The notes beneath the pieces were generated by a model that made no database searches, was not told the origin of the DNA, and was given only the letters and a program-made list of their open reading frames with translations. A stretch of DNA of 64,000 nt, taken from Parasphingorhabdus cellanae. GTDB taxonomy: Bacteria; Pseudomonadota; Alphaproteobacteria; Sphingomonadales; Sphingomonadaceae. The translations under genes and the position numbers were made by a program. Where the stretch lies: contig NZ_CP071794.1 of the NCBI RefSeq assembly GCF_017498565.1, forward strand, positions 1,240,001 through 1,304,000. Direction: 5' to 3'. Shown here piece after piece: positions 1-8,255 of the stretch; position 1 is the first letter of the stretch, and each line of letters begins with the position of its first letter.

Positions 1-351
1 AAAATAGGCTGCCAATTTGCTGATAAACAGCATCCCGGCTCCGCCTAGCCAAACAACCAGAGCAATCATCATCCAATCGACAGACGCCAGAGCGCCGACT
101 GCCGCCGTTTCTGTAGGAGCAACCATTGCGATTTCCGAGAGTATCGGCGCTGCGGCCGCCGCTTCACCGGCTTCAACAGGTGCCGGCGCTTGCAATGTCA
201 GTGTGGGCATAAACAGCCGTGCCAATGGCAGTGCCCATAAAAGATAAGCGATATGCGCGCCAAAAAAATGGGCCACCGGCTTACGGATTATCAGCACCAG
301 TGCCATGAGCAACGTCATCGACACCATCGTGTCTATCATCCAGTTGGTCAT
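1..351 (-). CDS. M56-family (BlaR1/MecR1-like) membrane peptidase, N-terminal part
   Basis: The 117 codons inside the window give an N-terminal region with hydrophobic helices at about residues 1-17 and 25-40, an alanine/proline/glutamate-rich loop, and a further helix before the edge. Its ATG overlaps the stop of the upstream BlaI-type repressor by four bases (ATGA), so the two are translationally coupled. BlaI-BlaR1 pairs are a known arrangement in which the M56 membrane protein senses a signal, often a cell-wall antibiotic, and leads to cleavage of the repressor. The HExxH zinc site that would confirm the peptidase lies outside the window, so the call rests on position and membrane topology. 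Confidence 0.72.
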   Translation of the reverse strand, partial: MTNWMIDTMVSMTLLMALVLIIRKPVAHFFGAHIAYLLWALPLARLFMPTLTLQAPAPVEAGEAAAAAPILSEIAMVAPTETAAVGALASVDWMMIALVVWLGGAGMLFISKLAAYF

Positions 352-722
352 CCCTTCAACTCCCTCAAAAGCTCTTCGATTTCCCTTATATCGTCATCGC
401 TTAGCTCATCAGCCTCGGCCAAATGAGCGACCAACGGTGTGACTTTCCCTCCGAACAGACGGTCAACAAATTTACGTGAAACACCAGCCAGATAAGTATC
501 CCGCTCAACCAGTGGTGAATATAAAAAACGCCGTCCATCACGCTCGGTGCCGATAACAGCTTTGGCAGCGAGACGGGACAGCAAGGTTTTAACAGTTTGC
601 AGCGACCAGCCTTTGGCATCGGCAACACGGTCAGCCACTTCGGTAGCGGTCAGCGGTGCCGTTTGCCAAAGCACCTCCATAATCTCATGTTCGGCATCAC
701 TGATACGTTCGACCATATCCAA
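348..722 (-). CDS. BlaI/MecI/CopY-family transcriptional repressor
   Basis: This 124-residue protein matches the family in length and layout: a winged helix at about residues 5-75, with an ISDAEHEIMEVLW start and a LQTVKTLLSRL recognition region, followed by a helical dimerisation tail. Family members bind TACAnnTGTA-type palindromes as dimers and are removed by proteolysis when the partner M56 membrane protein is activated. Two exact TACAnnTGTA sites lie 50-80 bases upstream of this gene, so autoregulation is likely. The M56 gene follows directly with a four-base overlap. The target regulon beyond this operon cannot be read from the sequence. Confidence 0.93.
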   Translation of the reverse strand: MDMVERISDAEHEIMEVLWQTAPLTATEVADRVADAKGWSLQTVKTLLSRLAAKAVIGTERDGRRFLYSPLVERDTYLAGVSRKFVDRLFGGKVTPLVAHLAEADELSDDDIREIEELLRELKG

Positions 723-771
723 TTTCTCCCAAATGAAATTGCGAAATTTGAATGAACAAGACTCGCTACTG

Positions 772-785
772 ACTACAGCTGTAGT
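772..785. promoter_or_regulatory. BlaI-type operator 1
   Basis: ACTACAGCTGTAGT is a perfect 14-base palindrome that contains TACAGCTGTA (774-783), an exact fit to the TACAnnTGTA consensus known for BlaI/MecI repressors. It lies upstream of the divergent BlaI-type gene. Repressor binding here is inferred. Confidence 0.75.
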
Positions 786-794
786 TTCATCGAC

Positions 795-820
795 TACAAA
801 TGTAAATGTGTAATTTTACA
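795..820. promoter_or_regulatory. BlaI-type operator 2 with an overlapping TGTAA/TTACA repeat
   Basis: TACAAATGTA (795-804) is a second exact TACAnnTGTA site, its centre 21 bases (two helical turns) from the centre of the first. It is followed by TGTAA-TT-TTACA (809-820), an inverted repeat with five-base arms. The array suggests cooperative binding of two or three dimers over the promoter of the repressor-peptidase operon. Confidence 0.7.
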
Positions 821-959
821 TTTGCGGCAGACCGTGATTGCATTTCAATCTACGGAAAATGTAACTGGTGCCCACTTGTTGTCGAAAAAATTTACAGAAA
901 CCGAGAAGTTAACGCAGCTTTAACCATCTAAGTGTTTAAAAGTTATAACATGAAGAAAA

Positions 960-976
960 CTGGCACACGCAGTGCA
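960..976 (+). promoter_or_regulatory. candidate sigma-54 (-24/-12) promoter
   Basis: CTGGCACACGCAGTGCA carries GG at 962-963 and GC at 974-975, exactly twelve bases apart, within TGGCAC-N5-GTGCA. This differs at one position from the core RpoN consensus TGGCAC-N5-TTGCA. It would start a plus-strand RNA at about position 987. Whether the genome encodes RpoN is not visible here. Confidence 0.4.
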
Positions 977-986
977 GGGTTGTTGG

Positions 987-1131
987 TGTTCCTATGTTTC
1001 ACACCCATGAAACGCAAAATGAGGGGGACAGCGTACTGGTCTCCGCCGTCCCCTCTCATTAATTATTCTAGACAGCCCACGACCAATACCCACATTTAAA
1101 CGGCTCGGATCTCCTAATCCGGGCCGTTTTT
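987..1131 (+). ncRNA. candidate small RNA of about 145 nt
   Basis: No protein gene on the plus strand precedes the terminator at 1099-1131, because the flanking genes diverge: the BlaI-type gene reads left and the DUF202 gene reads right. A short independent transcript is therefore likely. The predicted RNA has three hairpins: GTTTCA/TGAAAC at 996-1013 with loop CACCCA, GAGGGGGAC/GTCCCCTC at 1021-1055 with one bulged G, and the terminator stem. The start is taken from the sigma-54-like site upstream and is uncertain. No known family was recognised, and the targets are unknown. Confidence 0.5.
1099..1131 (+). terminator. Rho-independent terminator
   Basis: AACGGCTCGGAT and ATCCGGGCCGTT form a 12-bp stem with a single G-T wobble and the loop CTCCTA, followed by a run of T on the plus strand. 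It is the best-formed terminator noticed in the window and defines the 3' end of the candidate small RNA. Confidence 0.85.
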
Positions 1132-1209
1132 CATTATCGGCATAGGTTCTTGGAACATTTTTGCTGTAGGGCCGTTTTCTAGCAGCAGACAACCGACGGG
1201 GTAAATGAA

Positions 1210-1620
1210 TTGGGACAAGAACAAAAGAGCAGCAACGATCTTGCAGAAGATCGTACGGATCTCGCCGAAGACCGCACAGATTGGGCAGAGGATCGCACCG
1301 TACTGGCCAATGAACGGACATTTGCAGGATGGATGCGCACTGGTTTGGCCGCCGCTGGTATCGGGTTGGGGTTCAATGCCTTATTTGGGAAGCTGCAGCC
1401 TTTCTGGCTTCCGCGGGCGATTGCCAGCTTGTTCATTCTGATAGGAATTTTCATTTTCTACATGGCCCAGCGTAATGGCTGCCGCGTACAAGACAGACTG
1501 AGCAGCCATGATGCTACCCCAATGAAGGGAATGAATTTAAAACTGATCGCCGCTGCAATGGCGTTCGGTAGCTTCTGCCTGGGCGTCGGAATGTGGCTTA
1601 TCGAAATGCCAGACAGCTAA
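1210..1620 (+). CDS. DUF202 (YidH-like) membrane protein with tandem heptapeptide repeats
   Basis: The 136-residue protein has the DUF202 signature LANERTF..WMRT at residues 32-44 and three membrane helices, at about 42-60, 68-88 and 108-132. Residues 11-38 are four tandem seven-residue units of the type LAEDRTD, encoded by four 21-base repeats. An in-frame TAG at 1180 and the absence of ATG or GTG before the conserved part leave TTG at 1210, preceded by GGGG, as the only sensible start. DUF202 proteins are small inner-membrane proteins of unknown function. It stands alone between the candidate small RNA and the minus-strand grxD cluster. Confidence 0.85.
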   Translation: MGQEQKSSNDLAEDRTDLAEDRTDWAEDRTVLANERTFAGWMRTGLAAAGIGLGFNALFGKLQPFWLPRAIASLFILIGIFIFYMAQRNGCRVQDRLSSHDATPMKGMNLKLIAAAMAFGSFCLGVGMWLIEMPDS

Positions 1621-1647
1621 GCCAGCCGCTGCCACTAAAACCACTGT

Positions 1648-1983
1648 TTAATTCGCGGCTGGTGCGACCTTTTTCTCAGCCATCAATTCGCCCAGTTCGC
1701 CTGCTTCATACATTTCCATCATGATGTCGCTGCCGCCGACAAATTCACCTTTGACATATAGCTGCGGAATGGTCGGCCAATCCGAAAACTCTTTAATGCC
1801 CTGGCGTATTTCCATGTCCTGCAGGACATCGACGGATTCAAAGCCGACACCGAGATGTTCCAGGATTGCAACTGCTTTGCTGGAAAATCCGCATTGCGGA
1901 AACAACGGCGTGCCCTTCATGAACAGGACCACATCGTTGGACGTGACCATTGTGTCAATTTTTGCATTCACTGCGTCGTTCAT
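1648..1983 (-). CDS. grxD: monothiol glutaredoxin, Grx4 type
   Basis: The protein carries the monothiol active site CGFS inside PLFPQCGFS and the glutathione-binding segments WPTIPQLYV and GGSDI. Grx4-type proteins bind a bridging [2Fe-2S] cluster, usually as a heterodimer with BolA, and act in iron-sulfur transfer and iron sensing in the cytoplasm. The ATG at 1989 lies only one base from the AAGGAG at 1991-1996, while the ATG at 1983 has a seven-base spacer, so 1983 is preferred (111 residues). It is the last gene of DUF1476-bolA-grxD, which fits the known Grx-BolA partnership. Confidence 0.95.
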   Translation of the reverse strand: MNDAVNAKIDTMVTSNDVVLFMKGTPLFPQCGFSSKAVAILEHLGVGFESVDVLQDMEIRQGIKEFSDWPTIPQLYVKGEFVGGSDIMMEMYEAGELGELMAEKKVAPAAN

Positions 1984-2021
1984 CTTCATTCTCCTTTGCA
2001 GACCCCTTTCGGAAATCCTGC

Positions 2022-2255
2022 CTATTCTGGGACTCCAGTGGTAAGCTGCAACGCGTGCAGCTCTCCGCCCATTTTACCTTTTAATGCCGCATAGACGGCC
2101 TGATGCTGCTTAACCCTGTTCATGCCGGCAAAGGCCGGCGCCAGAACTTTGGCTGCATAATGATCACCGTCGCCCGCCAGATCCTGAATCTCGACCTCGG
2201 CATCGGGAAAGGCTTCCAAAATCATCGCCTTGATATCGTCACTCGCCATCGGCAT
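2022..2255 (-). CDS. BolA/IbaG-family protein
   Basis: This 77-residue protein has the class II KH-like fold pattern of BolA: an amphipathic start, the strand AEVEIQDLAGDGDHYAAKVL, and the conserved RVKQHQAVYAAL helix that carries the cluster-ligand histidine region. BolA proteins pair with CGFS glutaredoxins to hold a labile [2Fe-2S] cluster. Here the gene lies 38 bases before grxD and 11 bases after the DUF1476 gene, so the three are probably co-transcribed. The short form resembles IbaG (YrbA) rather than the longer BolA. Met3 is an alternative start. Confidence 0.93.
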   Translation of the reverse strand: MPMASDDIKAMILEAFPDAEVEIQDLAGDGDHYAAKVLAPAFAGMNRVKQHQAVYAALKGKMGGELHALQLTTGVPE

Positions 2256-2266
2256 CGCGGACTATC

Positions 2267-2593
2267 CTATTCGGCCTGTTCGATAAACTGACGCCGCGCT
2301 TCCACCATCTTGTCGGTCAGCGCGGTGCGAATACCGGCATCGTCTATATCGACACCCGCAGAGGTCAAATCGCCAAGCAGTTTGCGAATGACATCTTCAT
2401 CGCCCGCTTCTTCAAAATCTGCCTGAACCACAGCTTTGGCATAGGCATCGGTTTCTTCAGCGGTCAGCCCCATTTTCTCAGCAGCCCATTCACCAACCAG
2501 ACGGTTACGCCTTGCGGTTAGCTTGAATTGCATTTCCTCATCGCGGGCGAATTTATTTTCAAACGCTTTTTCACGATCTTCAAAACCGGCCAT
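2267..2593 (-). CDS. DUF1476 protein, F1Fo-ATPase inhibitor zeta subunit
   Basis: The 108-residue protein begins with the family hallmark FEDREKAFENKFARDEE, followed by a helical bundle (ARRNRLVGEWAAEKMGL and ADFEEAGDEDVIRKLLGDL). In Paracoccus and relatives this alphaproteobacteria-specific family is the zeta subunit, whose N-terminal helix enters the F1 sector and blocks ATP hydrolysis. Length and sequence are typical. It is the first gene of a run with bolA and grxD, which links energy control to iron-sulfur functions in one probable transcript. Confidence 0.93.
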   Translation of the reverse strand: MAGFEDREKAFENKFARDEEMQFKLTARRNRLVGEWAAEKMGLTAEETDAYAKAVVQADFEEAGDEDVIRKLLGDLTSAGVDIDDAGIRTALTDKMVEARRQFIEQAE

Positions 2594-2682
2594 AATTTTC
2601 CCTCACGAATAATGGTCCATCCCAGAACCTTATGAAATAGAAATAGGCATTGGCCGCATCAGCGACAAGAGGCCAATGCCGA

Positions 2683-3684
2683 TCAGTCGGCAACTTTCAC
2701 TACAAGTTTACCAATCGCACCACGATCTGCCATTTTCTGGATCGCTTTCCCAGCATCAGCAAAGTCGAAAACCTCTGAGACGCGAGGTTGGATCATGCCC
2801 TGTCCCCAAAGCTTGAACAGCCGGTTGATATGGGACCGGTTGCCCGCCGGGTCGCGCATGGCATAAGCGCCCCAGAACACACCGCAGACATCACAGGATT
2901 TGAGCAAGGTCAGATTGAGCGGCAATTTTGCGATGCCAGCAGGAAAACCAACGACCAGAAACCGGCCCTCCCAAGCGATGGAACGTACGGCAGGTTCGCT
3001 GTAATCGCCGCCAACCGCATCATAGATAACATCTGCGCCATTGGGGCCAACCGCCGCTTTGAATTGCGCCGAAAGGGCCTTGGATTGATCCTTGTCAAAG
3101 GGCGCACGTTCATAAATCACCGTTTCATCTGCGCCCGCCTCTTTGGCAAAGGCTGCCTTCTCTTCGGAAGATACGGCGGCGACCACACGCGCACCAAAGG
3201 CTTTGCCCAATTCAACGGCAGCAATACCGACACCGCCGGATGCGCCCAGCACCAGAAGTGTGTCGCCTTCCTTGATGTGGCCGCGATCAACCAGTGCGTG
3301 GATCGATGTGCCGTAAGTCAGGATAAGCGCCGAGGCATCTTCAAAACTTACGGTATCCGGAATTTTGAACACGCTGTTATAATCGACCGCGACTTTCTCC
3401 ACTAGACCGCCATGACCGGTGGTTGAAGCGACCCGGTCGCCCACTTTCAGACCGCTCACGCCTTCGCCGACTTCGGAAATGACACCGGAGACCTCGCCGC
3501 CGGGCGCAAAAGGACGAGGCGGTTTAAACTGGTACATATCCTGAATGATCAGAACGTCGGGATAATTGATCGAGCACGCTTTTACATCAATGACTACCTG
3601 TCCCTTGCCAGCGACCGGATCGTCGACATCCAGCATTTCCAGGCTATCCGGACCGCCGACTTTTGTGGACATCAATGCTTTCAT
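2683..3684 (-). CDS. NAD(P)H:quinone oxidoreductase-like MDR protein
   Basis: This 333-residue zinc-free medium-chain dehydrogenase has an N-terminal GroES-like half (ACSINYPDVLIIQ, APGGEVSGVI) and a Rossmann half whose nucleotide loop GASGGVGIAAVELGK lies near residues 145-160. The cysteine and histidine pattern for catalytic zinc is absent, which fits the quinone oxidoreductase / acryloyl-CoA reductase-like branch that uses NADPH to reduce enones or quinones. It follows leuD on the same strand after a 36-base gap, with GAGG-type ribosome-binding sequence ahead of its ATG. The substrate cannot be deduced. Confidence 0.88.
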   Translation of the reverse strand: MKALMSTKVGGPDSLEMLDVDDPVAGKGQVVIDVKACSINYPDVLIIQDMYQFKPPRPFAPGGEVSGVISEVGEGVSGLKVGDRVASTTGHGGLVEKVAVDYNSVFKIPDTVSFEDASALILTYGTSIHALVDRGHIKEGDTLLVLGASGGVGIAAVELGKAFGARVVAAVSSEEKAAFAKEAGADETVIYERAPFDKDQSKALSAQFKAAVGPNGADVIYDAVGGDYSEPAVRSIAWEGRFLVVGFPAGIAKLPLNLTLLKSCDVCGVFWGAYAMRDPAGNRSHINRLFKLWGQGMIQPRVSEVFDFADAGKAIQKMADRGAIGKLVVKVAD

Positions 3685-3720
3685 ACTCTTTTCCTCTTTC
3701 CCTGATCTATATTGAGCGCG

Positions 3721-4314
3721 CTATGCCATCACCGGTTTATGCCAGGACTGAGCAGAATCGACACTTTTTTCATGCGCTTCTATGGCATCGGATTTTGCCA
3801 TTGTCAGGTCAATTTCATCAAGCCCGTCCATCAAACATTGTTGCCGGAAAGGATCCATCTCGAAGGTAAAGCGATCCTGAAAGGGTGTTGTTACGCTCAT
3901 GCTTTCCATATCGATGGTGATCGGATCGGTTTTGGCGACTTCCATCAGGCGGTCAATGGCGGCCTGCGGCAGGGGAATGGCCAGCAGACCGTTTTTAAAT
4001 GCGTTGCTGGAAAAAATATCCGAAAAACTGGGTGCAATAATGGCCCTTATGCCCATGTCGTCGAGCGCCCAAGCGGCATGTTCGCGGCTTGAGCCGCAGC
4101 CAAAATTATCGCCAGCGATCAGGATGGACGCACCGGCATATTCCGGGTCGTCAAAAACATTACCCTTTTGCGCACGAACCGATTCAAATGCGCCCTCACC
4201 TAACCCATCACGCGATATTGTTTTGAGCCATTCCGCCGATATGATGACATCGGTATCGACATTTTTTCGCCCAAACGGAATGGCTCGACCTTCAACTTTG
4301 CGAACGGGCTTCAT
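3721..4314 (-). CDS. leuD: 3-isopropylmalate dehydratase small subunit
   Basis: LeuD (197 residues, usual length about 200) forms the swivelling domain of isopropylmalate isomerase with LeuC in leucine synthesis. The sequence shows the start [23 protein letters not shown], the family motif [17 protein letters not shown], and [22 protein letters not shown]. Its ATG overlaps the stop of the preceding 80-residue gene by four bases, and LeuC lies directly upstream of that, so leuC, the small gene and leuD form one operon. Confidence 0.97.
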   Translation of the reverse strand: MKPVRKVEGRAIPFGRKNVDTDVIISAEWLKTISRDGLGEGAFESVRAQKGNVFDDPEYAGASILIAGDNFGCGSSREHAAWALDDMGIRAIIAPSFSDIFSSNAFKNGLLAIPLPQAAIDRLMEVAKTDPITIDMESMSVTTPFQDRFTFEMDPFRQQCLMDGLDEIDLTMAKSDAIEAHEKSVDSAQSWHKPVMA

Positions 4315-4553
4315 TCTTTGCCCTCTTCATCGGCATCATCGACTGGCTCGTTTTCATAGCGTGTGCCCGGCTTGGGTTTAGCGGCCTTAAACTCATCCAG
4401 TTTCCGCATCTTGTGACGGCCAGCGTACATCAATGCCGCCGCCACGGCTGCTGAACCTACCGCAGCGCCAACTTTGGCACCGGTGGACCATTTGCTCTTT
4501 TTCTCTTCGTCACCCTTCTCTTTGGGCTGTTTCCTGTCATCTGTCATAACCAA
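4311..4553 (-). CDS. small single-span membrane protein between leuC and leuD
   Basis: The 80 residues have a highly charged N-terminus (residues 1-22), one glycine/alanine-rich helix at about residues 26-45 ([19 protein letters not shown]), and a charged C-terminus rich in acidic residues. It starts three bases after the leuC stop and overlaps the leuD start by four bases, so its translation is locked to leucine biosynthesis. No family was recognised. Similar small hydrophobic proteins sit in this position in other sphingomonads as far as I recall, but no function is known to me. Confidence 0.8.
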   Translation of the reverse strand: MVMTDDRKQPKEKGDEEKKSKWSTGAKVGAAVGSAAVAAALMYAGRHKMRKLDEFKAAKPKPGTRYENEPVDDADEEGKE

Positions 4554-4556
4554 ACC

Positions 4557-5987
4557 CTATCTTATTAGTTCACGAACATCGGTAAGCTTTCCGGTAACTG
4601 CCGCCGCTGCGGCCATCGCGGGAGACATAAGGTGCGTTCTAGCACCTGGCCCCTGCCGACCAACAAAATTGCGATTGGACGTCGAGGCGCAGCGCTCACC
4701 GGGCGGCACTTTGTCAGGGTTCATGCCAAGGCAGGCGGAACAGCCCGGCTCGCGCCATTCAAACCCGGAATCTGTGAATATCTTGTCCAGCCCTTCTGCT
4801 TCCGCCTGCGCTTTGACCAGACCGGAGCCGGGGACGACAATCGCCCATTTCACGCCATCGGCCTTTTTGCGCCCATCCAGCACTTGGGCAGCAGCGCGCA
4901 AATCTTCGATGCGACTGTTGGTGCAGCTGCCGATAAAGATGTTTTCAACAGCGACATCGCCTAACGCCTGACCGGACGTTAATCCCATATAATCCAGCGA
5001 CTTGCGCGCTGCGTCCTGCTTAGACGGATCAGCGAAACTTTCAGGTGCCGGTATATGACCGGTCACCGGCACAACATCTTCGGGACTGGTGCCCCAGGTC
5101 ACTGTCGGCGCTACATCAGCAGCATTGATAGTCACGCTTTTATCAAACTGCGCGTCATCATCTGATCGCAATGTTTTCCAATAGGCAACCGCCGCATCCC
5201 AATCAGCGCCCTGCGGAGCCATGGGACGGCCTTTCAGATAGGCAAAAGTCTTGTCATCCGGTGCAATCAGTCCGGCGCGTGCACCGGCTTCGATTGACAT
5301 GTTGGACACCGTCAACCGGCCTTCTATCGACATTTGCTCGAAAACTTCGCCGCGATACTCAATGACATGACCCGTGCCGCCAGCGGCGCCAATCACGCCA
5401 ATGATATGCAGGATCAGATCTTTCGGGCTTATACCGGGCCCCAGCATCCCTTCGACCCGAATTTCCATCGATTTAGATCTTGATAGCTGCAACGTCTGGG
5501 TCGCCAAGACATGTTCGACTTCGCTGGTGCCAATGCCAAAAGCCAGCGCACCCAGCGCGCCATGGGCGGCCGTATGGCTGTCGCCGCAGACCAGCGTTGT
5601 GCCGGGCAAGGTAAAGCCTTGCTCTGGCCCGATTACATGAACAATGCCCTGTTCCGTATCGCTCGCACCGATATATTTGATGCCAAAGGCAGGCGCATTG
5701 GCTTCCAACGCCTCCAGCTGCGCGGCGCTTTGTGGATCAGCAATCGGTATCTTGTTTCCCGCAGCATCGATACGAGGAGTAGTCGGCAAATTATGGTCTG
5801 GAACCGCTAATGTTAGATCTGGGCGGCGAACCTTGCGGCCTGCCTTACGCAGTCCTTCGAAAGCCTGCGGGCTGGTCACTTCGTGCACCAGATGCCGGTC
5901 GATATAGATCAGCGCCGTGCCGTCATCGCGTTGGTCCACGACATGCGCATCCCAGATTTTTTCATATAGGGTTCTTGCTTCGGTCAT
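4557..5987 (-). CDS. leuC: 3-isopropylmalate dehydratase large subunit
   Basis: LeuC (476 residues) is the aconitase-fold catalytic subunit that isomerises 2- to 3-isopropylmalate using a [4Fe-4S] cluster. The cluster cysteines are visible in FIGSCTNSR and GCSACLGMN. The N-terminal segment [14 protein letters not shown] and the [18 protein letters not shown] motif are typical of bacterial LeuC. It heads the leuC-small protein-leuD operon and diverges from crtZ. No attenuator-type leader peptide rich in leucine codons was seen in the 110 bases before its start. Confidence 0.98.
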   Translation of the reverse strand: MTEARTLYEKIWDAHVVDQRDDGTALIYIDRHLVHEVTSPQAFEGLRKAGRKVRRPDLTLAVPDHNLPTTPRIDAAGNKIPIADPQSAAQLEALEANAPAFGIKYIGASDTEQGIVHVIGPEQGFTLPGTTLVCGDSHTAAHGALGALAFGIGTSEVEHVLATQTLQLSRSKSMEIRVEGMLGPGISPKDLILHIIGVIGAAGGTGHVIEYRGEVFEQMSIEGRLTVSNMSIEAGARAGLIAPDDKTFAYLKGRPMAPQGADWDAAVAYWKTLRSDDDAQFDKSVTINAADVAPTVTWGTSPEDVVPVTGHIPAPESFADPSKQDAARKSLDYMGLTSGQALGDVAVENIFIGSCTNSRIEDLRAAAQVLDGRKKADGVKWAIVVPGSGLVKAQAEAEGLDKIFTDSGFEWREPGCSACLGMNPDKVPPGERCASTSNRNFVGRQGPGARTHLMSPAMAAAAAVTGKLTDVRELIR

Positions 5988-6098
5988 CCCGGTTTTACCA
6001 TCCTCTTAAGCAATATGGTGTTTCGTTTACCGAGATCAATTGCTCGTGCAAGTGAGAAGTGACTTCAAAAGCCCATCAAAAATGCCTATCATCGATGG

Positions 6099-6620
6099 AT
6101 GAGCATTTTCGCAATTTTAGCCACGATCCTTGTCTCTGTGATTGCGATGGAGTTTATCGCATGGGGCGCGCATAAATATATCATGCATGGTTTCGGTTGG
6201 AGCTGGCATCGTGATCATCACGAACCGCACGATAACGCACTGGAAAAGAATGACCTTTATGGCATTGTCGGCGCGGTAATGAGCATTTCGATGTTCATCA
6301 TCGGAAGCCCGATGATCATGGGCGCATCCTTTTGGGAACCCGGCACATGGATAGGTGTAGGTATAATGCTCTACGGGATCATCTACACTTTAATCCATGA
6401 TGGCCTGGTGCATCAGCGTTATTTTAAATATGTGCCGAAGCGCGGTTATGCCAAACGTCTGGTTCAAGCGCATAAGCTGCATCACGCAACCGTCGGTAAA
6501 GAAGGCGGCGTGAGCTTTGGTTTTGTTTTCGCCCGTGATCCCGCCAAGTTGAAGGCGGAATTGAAGGTACAGCGCGAAACCGGAAAAGCTGTGGTCAGAG
6601 ACTCTGTCGGGGCATCCTGA
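6099..6620 (+). CDS. crtZ: beta-carotene hydroxylase CrtZ
   Basis: The 173-residue membrane protein carries the histidine boxes of the fatty-acid hydroxylase superfamily in CrtZ order: HKYIMH, HRDHHEPH, HDGLVHQRY and HKLHHA. These bind a di-iron centre that hydroxylates the beta-ionone rings of carotenes, giving zeaxanthin or, with a ketolase, astaxanthin-type pigments. Membrane helices lie at about residues 3-22, 51-70 and 80-100. No other carotenoid gene is beside it. Its last 26 bases overlap the 3' end of the convergent transporter gene. Confidence 0.94.
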   Translation: MSIFAILATILVSVIAMEFIAWGAHKYIMHGFGWSWHRDHHEPHDNALEKNDLYGIVGAVMSISMFIIGSPMIMGASFWEPGTWIGVGIMLYGIIYTLIHDGLVHQRYFKYVPKRGYAKRLVQAHKLHHATVGKEGGVSFGFVFARDPAKLKAELKVQRETGKAVVRDSVGAS

Positions 6621-7497
6621 ATCCAGGCCATTTGAACATCGTCAAACCAATACCGGCAAAGATCATAGCGCTGCCGACGAAAAAGCGCGTGCTCAGCGTC
6701 TCCCCGAGCAGTAAAACTCCGCCAAGTGCTGCGATAGCGGGCACCGAAAGCTGAGAGGCAGCAGCGGTACTGACCGACAGGCGCGGCAGGACGGCATACC
6801 AGGTGATGTAGCCCAACCCGGATGTGACAGTTCCAGAGATGACTGCCAGCGCGATTCCGGTTGGCTGAATTTGATCAGCGTTGCCAAAAAAAGGGATTAG
6901 CAGCAAGCAAAGCAAGGATGCGCCAAAAAAATTACGGGTTGTTGTCAGAGCGGGGCGTGAAGCTCCTTTTCCTGCCCAGCTGTAAAAACCCCACGAAATA
7001 CCGGCTAGCGCCATGATCAGGCCACCGATCAACGGCGGCGCTGTGTCACCAGGAGCCAGAAAAACAACCAATCCAGCAATAGCCAGTAATAAGCCCGCCC
7101 ATTGAATGGGCGTCGGATAGATACCGCGAACTATCCCGATCATTTGCAAGCTCAATTGCCCAGCAGGAAACAGGATCAATGCCCCAATAGCGGCATCAAG
7201 CGAGACATAAGCATAGGAAAAGCTGACCGCATAGACGAACAGTGCAATGGCCGGAACGAAAGTATCACCGCGCGGCAACACAGCGCGGCCATGTTGAAAG
7301 CCTAAAAGCAGCCCCAACATAATGCCTCCGGAAACCAATCGTATGCTTGTAAAACTTGCCCAATCAATGGTGCTATCGGCCAAAGCCGCACGGTTCAGCA
7401 AACTATTGCCGGCAAAAGCACATAGTGTCAGAACCAACAGAACAGCTGTTAAAAGAGGTCCGCCAGTTTGGTTTAACGACTGATCACCAGCGGACAC
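6595..7497 (-). CDS. EamA/DMT-family exporter
   Basis: The 300-residue protein has about ten membrane helices arranged as two EamA repeats (about residues 12-145 and 155-290), the layout of drug/metabolite transporters such as RhaT-like or YdcZ-like permeases. Its GTG start shares one base with the TAG stop of the upstream GST gene (TAGTG), so the two are coupled. The 3' end overlaps crtZ tail to tail. The substrate is unknown; DMT members often export amino acids or small metabolites. Confidence 0.88.
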   Translation of the reverse strand: MSAGDQSLNQTGGPLLTAVLLVLTLCAFAGNSLLNRAALADSTIDWASFTSIRLVSGGIMLGLLLGFQHGRAVLPRGDTFVPAIALFVYAVSFSYAYVSLDAAIGALILFPAGQLSLQMIGIVRGIYPTPIQWAGLLLAIAGLVVFLAPGDTAPPLIGGLIMALAGISWGFYSWAGKGASRPALTTTRNFFGASLLCLLLIPFFGNADQIQPTGIALAVISGTVTSGLGYITWYAVLPRLSVSTAAASQLSVPAIAALGGVLLLGETLSTRFFVGSAMIFAGIGLTMFKWPGFRMPRQSL

Positions 7498-8129
7498 TAA
7501 CCAGCAAGTGTCGGTACAACTGGTCCGCCTAGCTCAATCGCTTTCTTATACGCCGGCCGCGCCATCATCCGCTTGCCATAGTCCATTGACGCCGGGCGGT
7601 TAGCGAGCATTCCCGCAGCCATTGCTAGCTCAAGCACATACATCACATTGATATCGGCGCCGGTAAAATCATCACCAACCAGAAATTCACGATTATCGAT
7701 ATGGTGCTCCAAATAGTCGAGCAGTTTAACCACTTCCCCCTCGACGAACGGGGCATAACCTTCCCCCAGTCCTCCGAAGCGCGGCGCGAGCATCTGGACG
7801 ATCACCGGGTTGGCCAATGTGCCTTCGGCAAAATGCAGCCATTCGAGATATTCAGCGCGATCTTTGGAACCCGGTGCCGGTGTCAATTTGCCTTCGCCAT
7901 ATTGCTCCAGAATATATTCAATAATCGCGCCTGATTCCATCATCAGATGCCCGTCGATAATCGCCGTCGGGGCCTTGGCCAGCGGATGAATCGCCGCAAG
8001 ATCAGCCTGCGCGCGCATGGTTTCGGGATGCCGCTGATGCCGCACCATTTCATATTCGATACCCAATTCTTCCAGCAGCCAGATGATGCGCGTCGAACGG
8101 CTATATTCGAGATGGTGCAATTTTATCAT
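7497..8129 (-). CDS. glutathione S-transferase
   Basis: This is a 210-residue cytosolic GST with an N-terminal thioredoxin fold (MIKLHHLEYSRSTRIIWLLEELG, and the MMESGAIIEYIL glutathione-binding segment) and a C-terminal helical domain containing GDDFTGADINVMYVLE, the N-capping box motif. The serine in HLEYSRS may be the catalytic residue of this bacterial subclass. It is coupled to the downstream DMT exporter, which could remove conjugates, but that link is only inferred from gene order. Confidence 0.92.
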   Translation of the reverse strand: MIKLHHLEYSRSTRIIWLLEELGIEYEMVRHQRHPETMRAQADLAAIHPLAKAPTAIIDGHLMMESGAIIEYILEQYGEGKLTPAPGSKDRAEYLEWLHFAEGTLANPVIVQMLAPRFGGLGEGYAPFVEGEVVKLLDYLEHHIDNREFLVGDDFTGADINVMYVLELAMAAGMLANRPASMDYGKRMMARPAYKKAIELGGPVVPTLAG

Positions 8130-8255
8130 GGGAATGGCTCCTGTAGGGTTTGAACAGTTTCGCTATGCCAAAGCCTAGATGCAGTCAAAAGGACAAACAA
8201 CAAAAACAATGATTGCGTTTACCAAAAAACCTACGGCGCAATCCGTTCCGAATGC

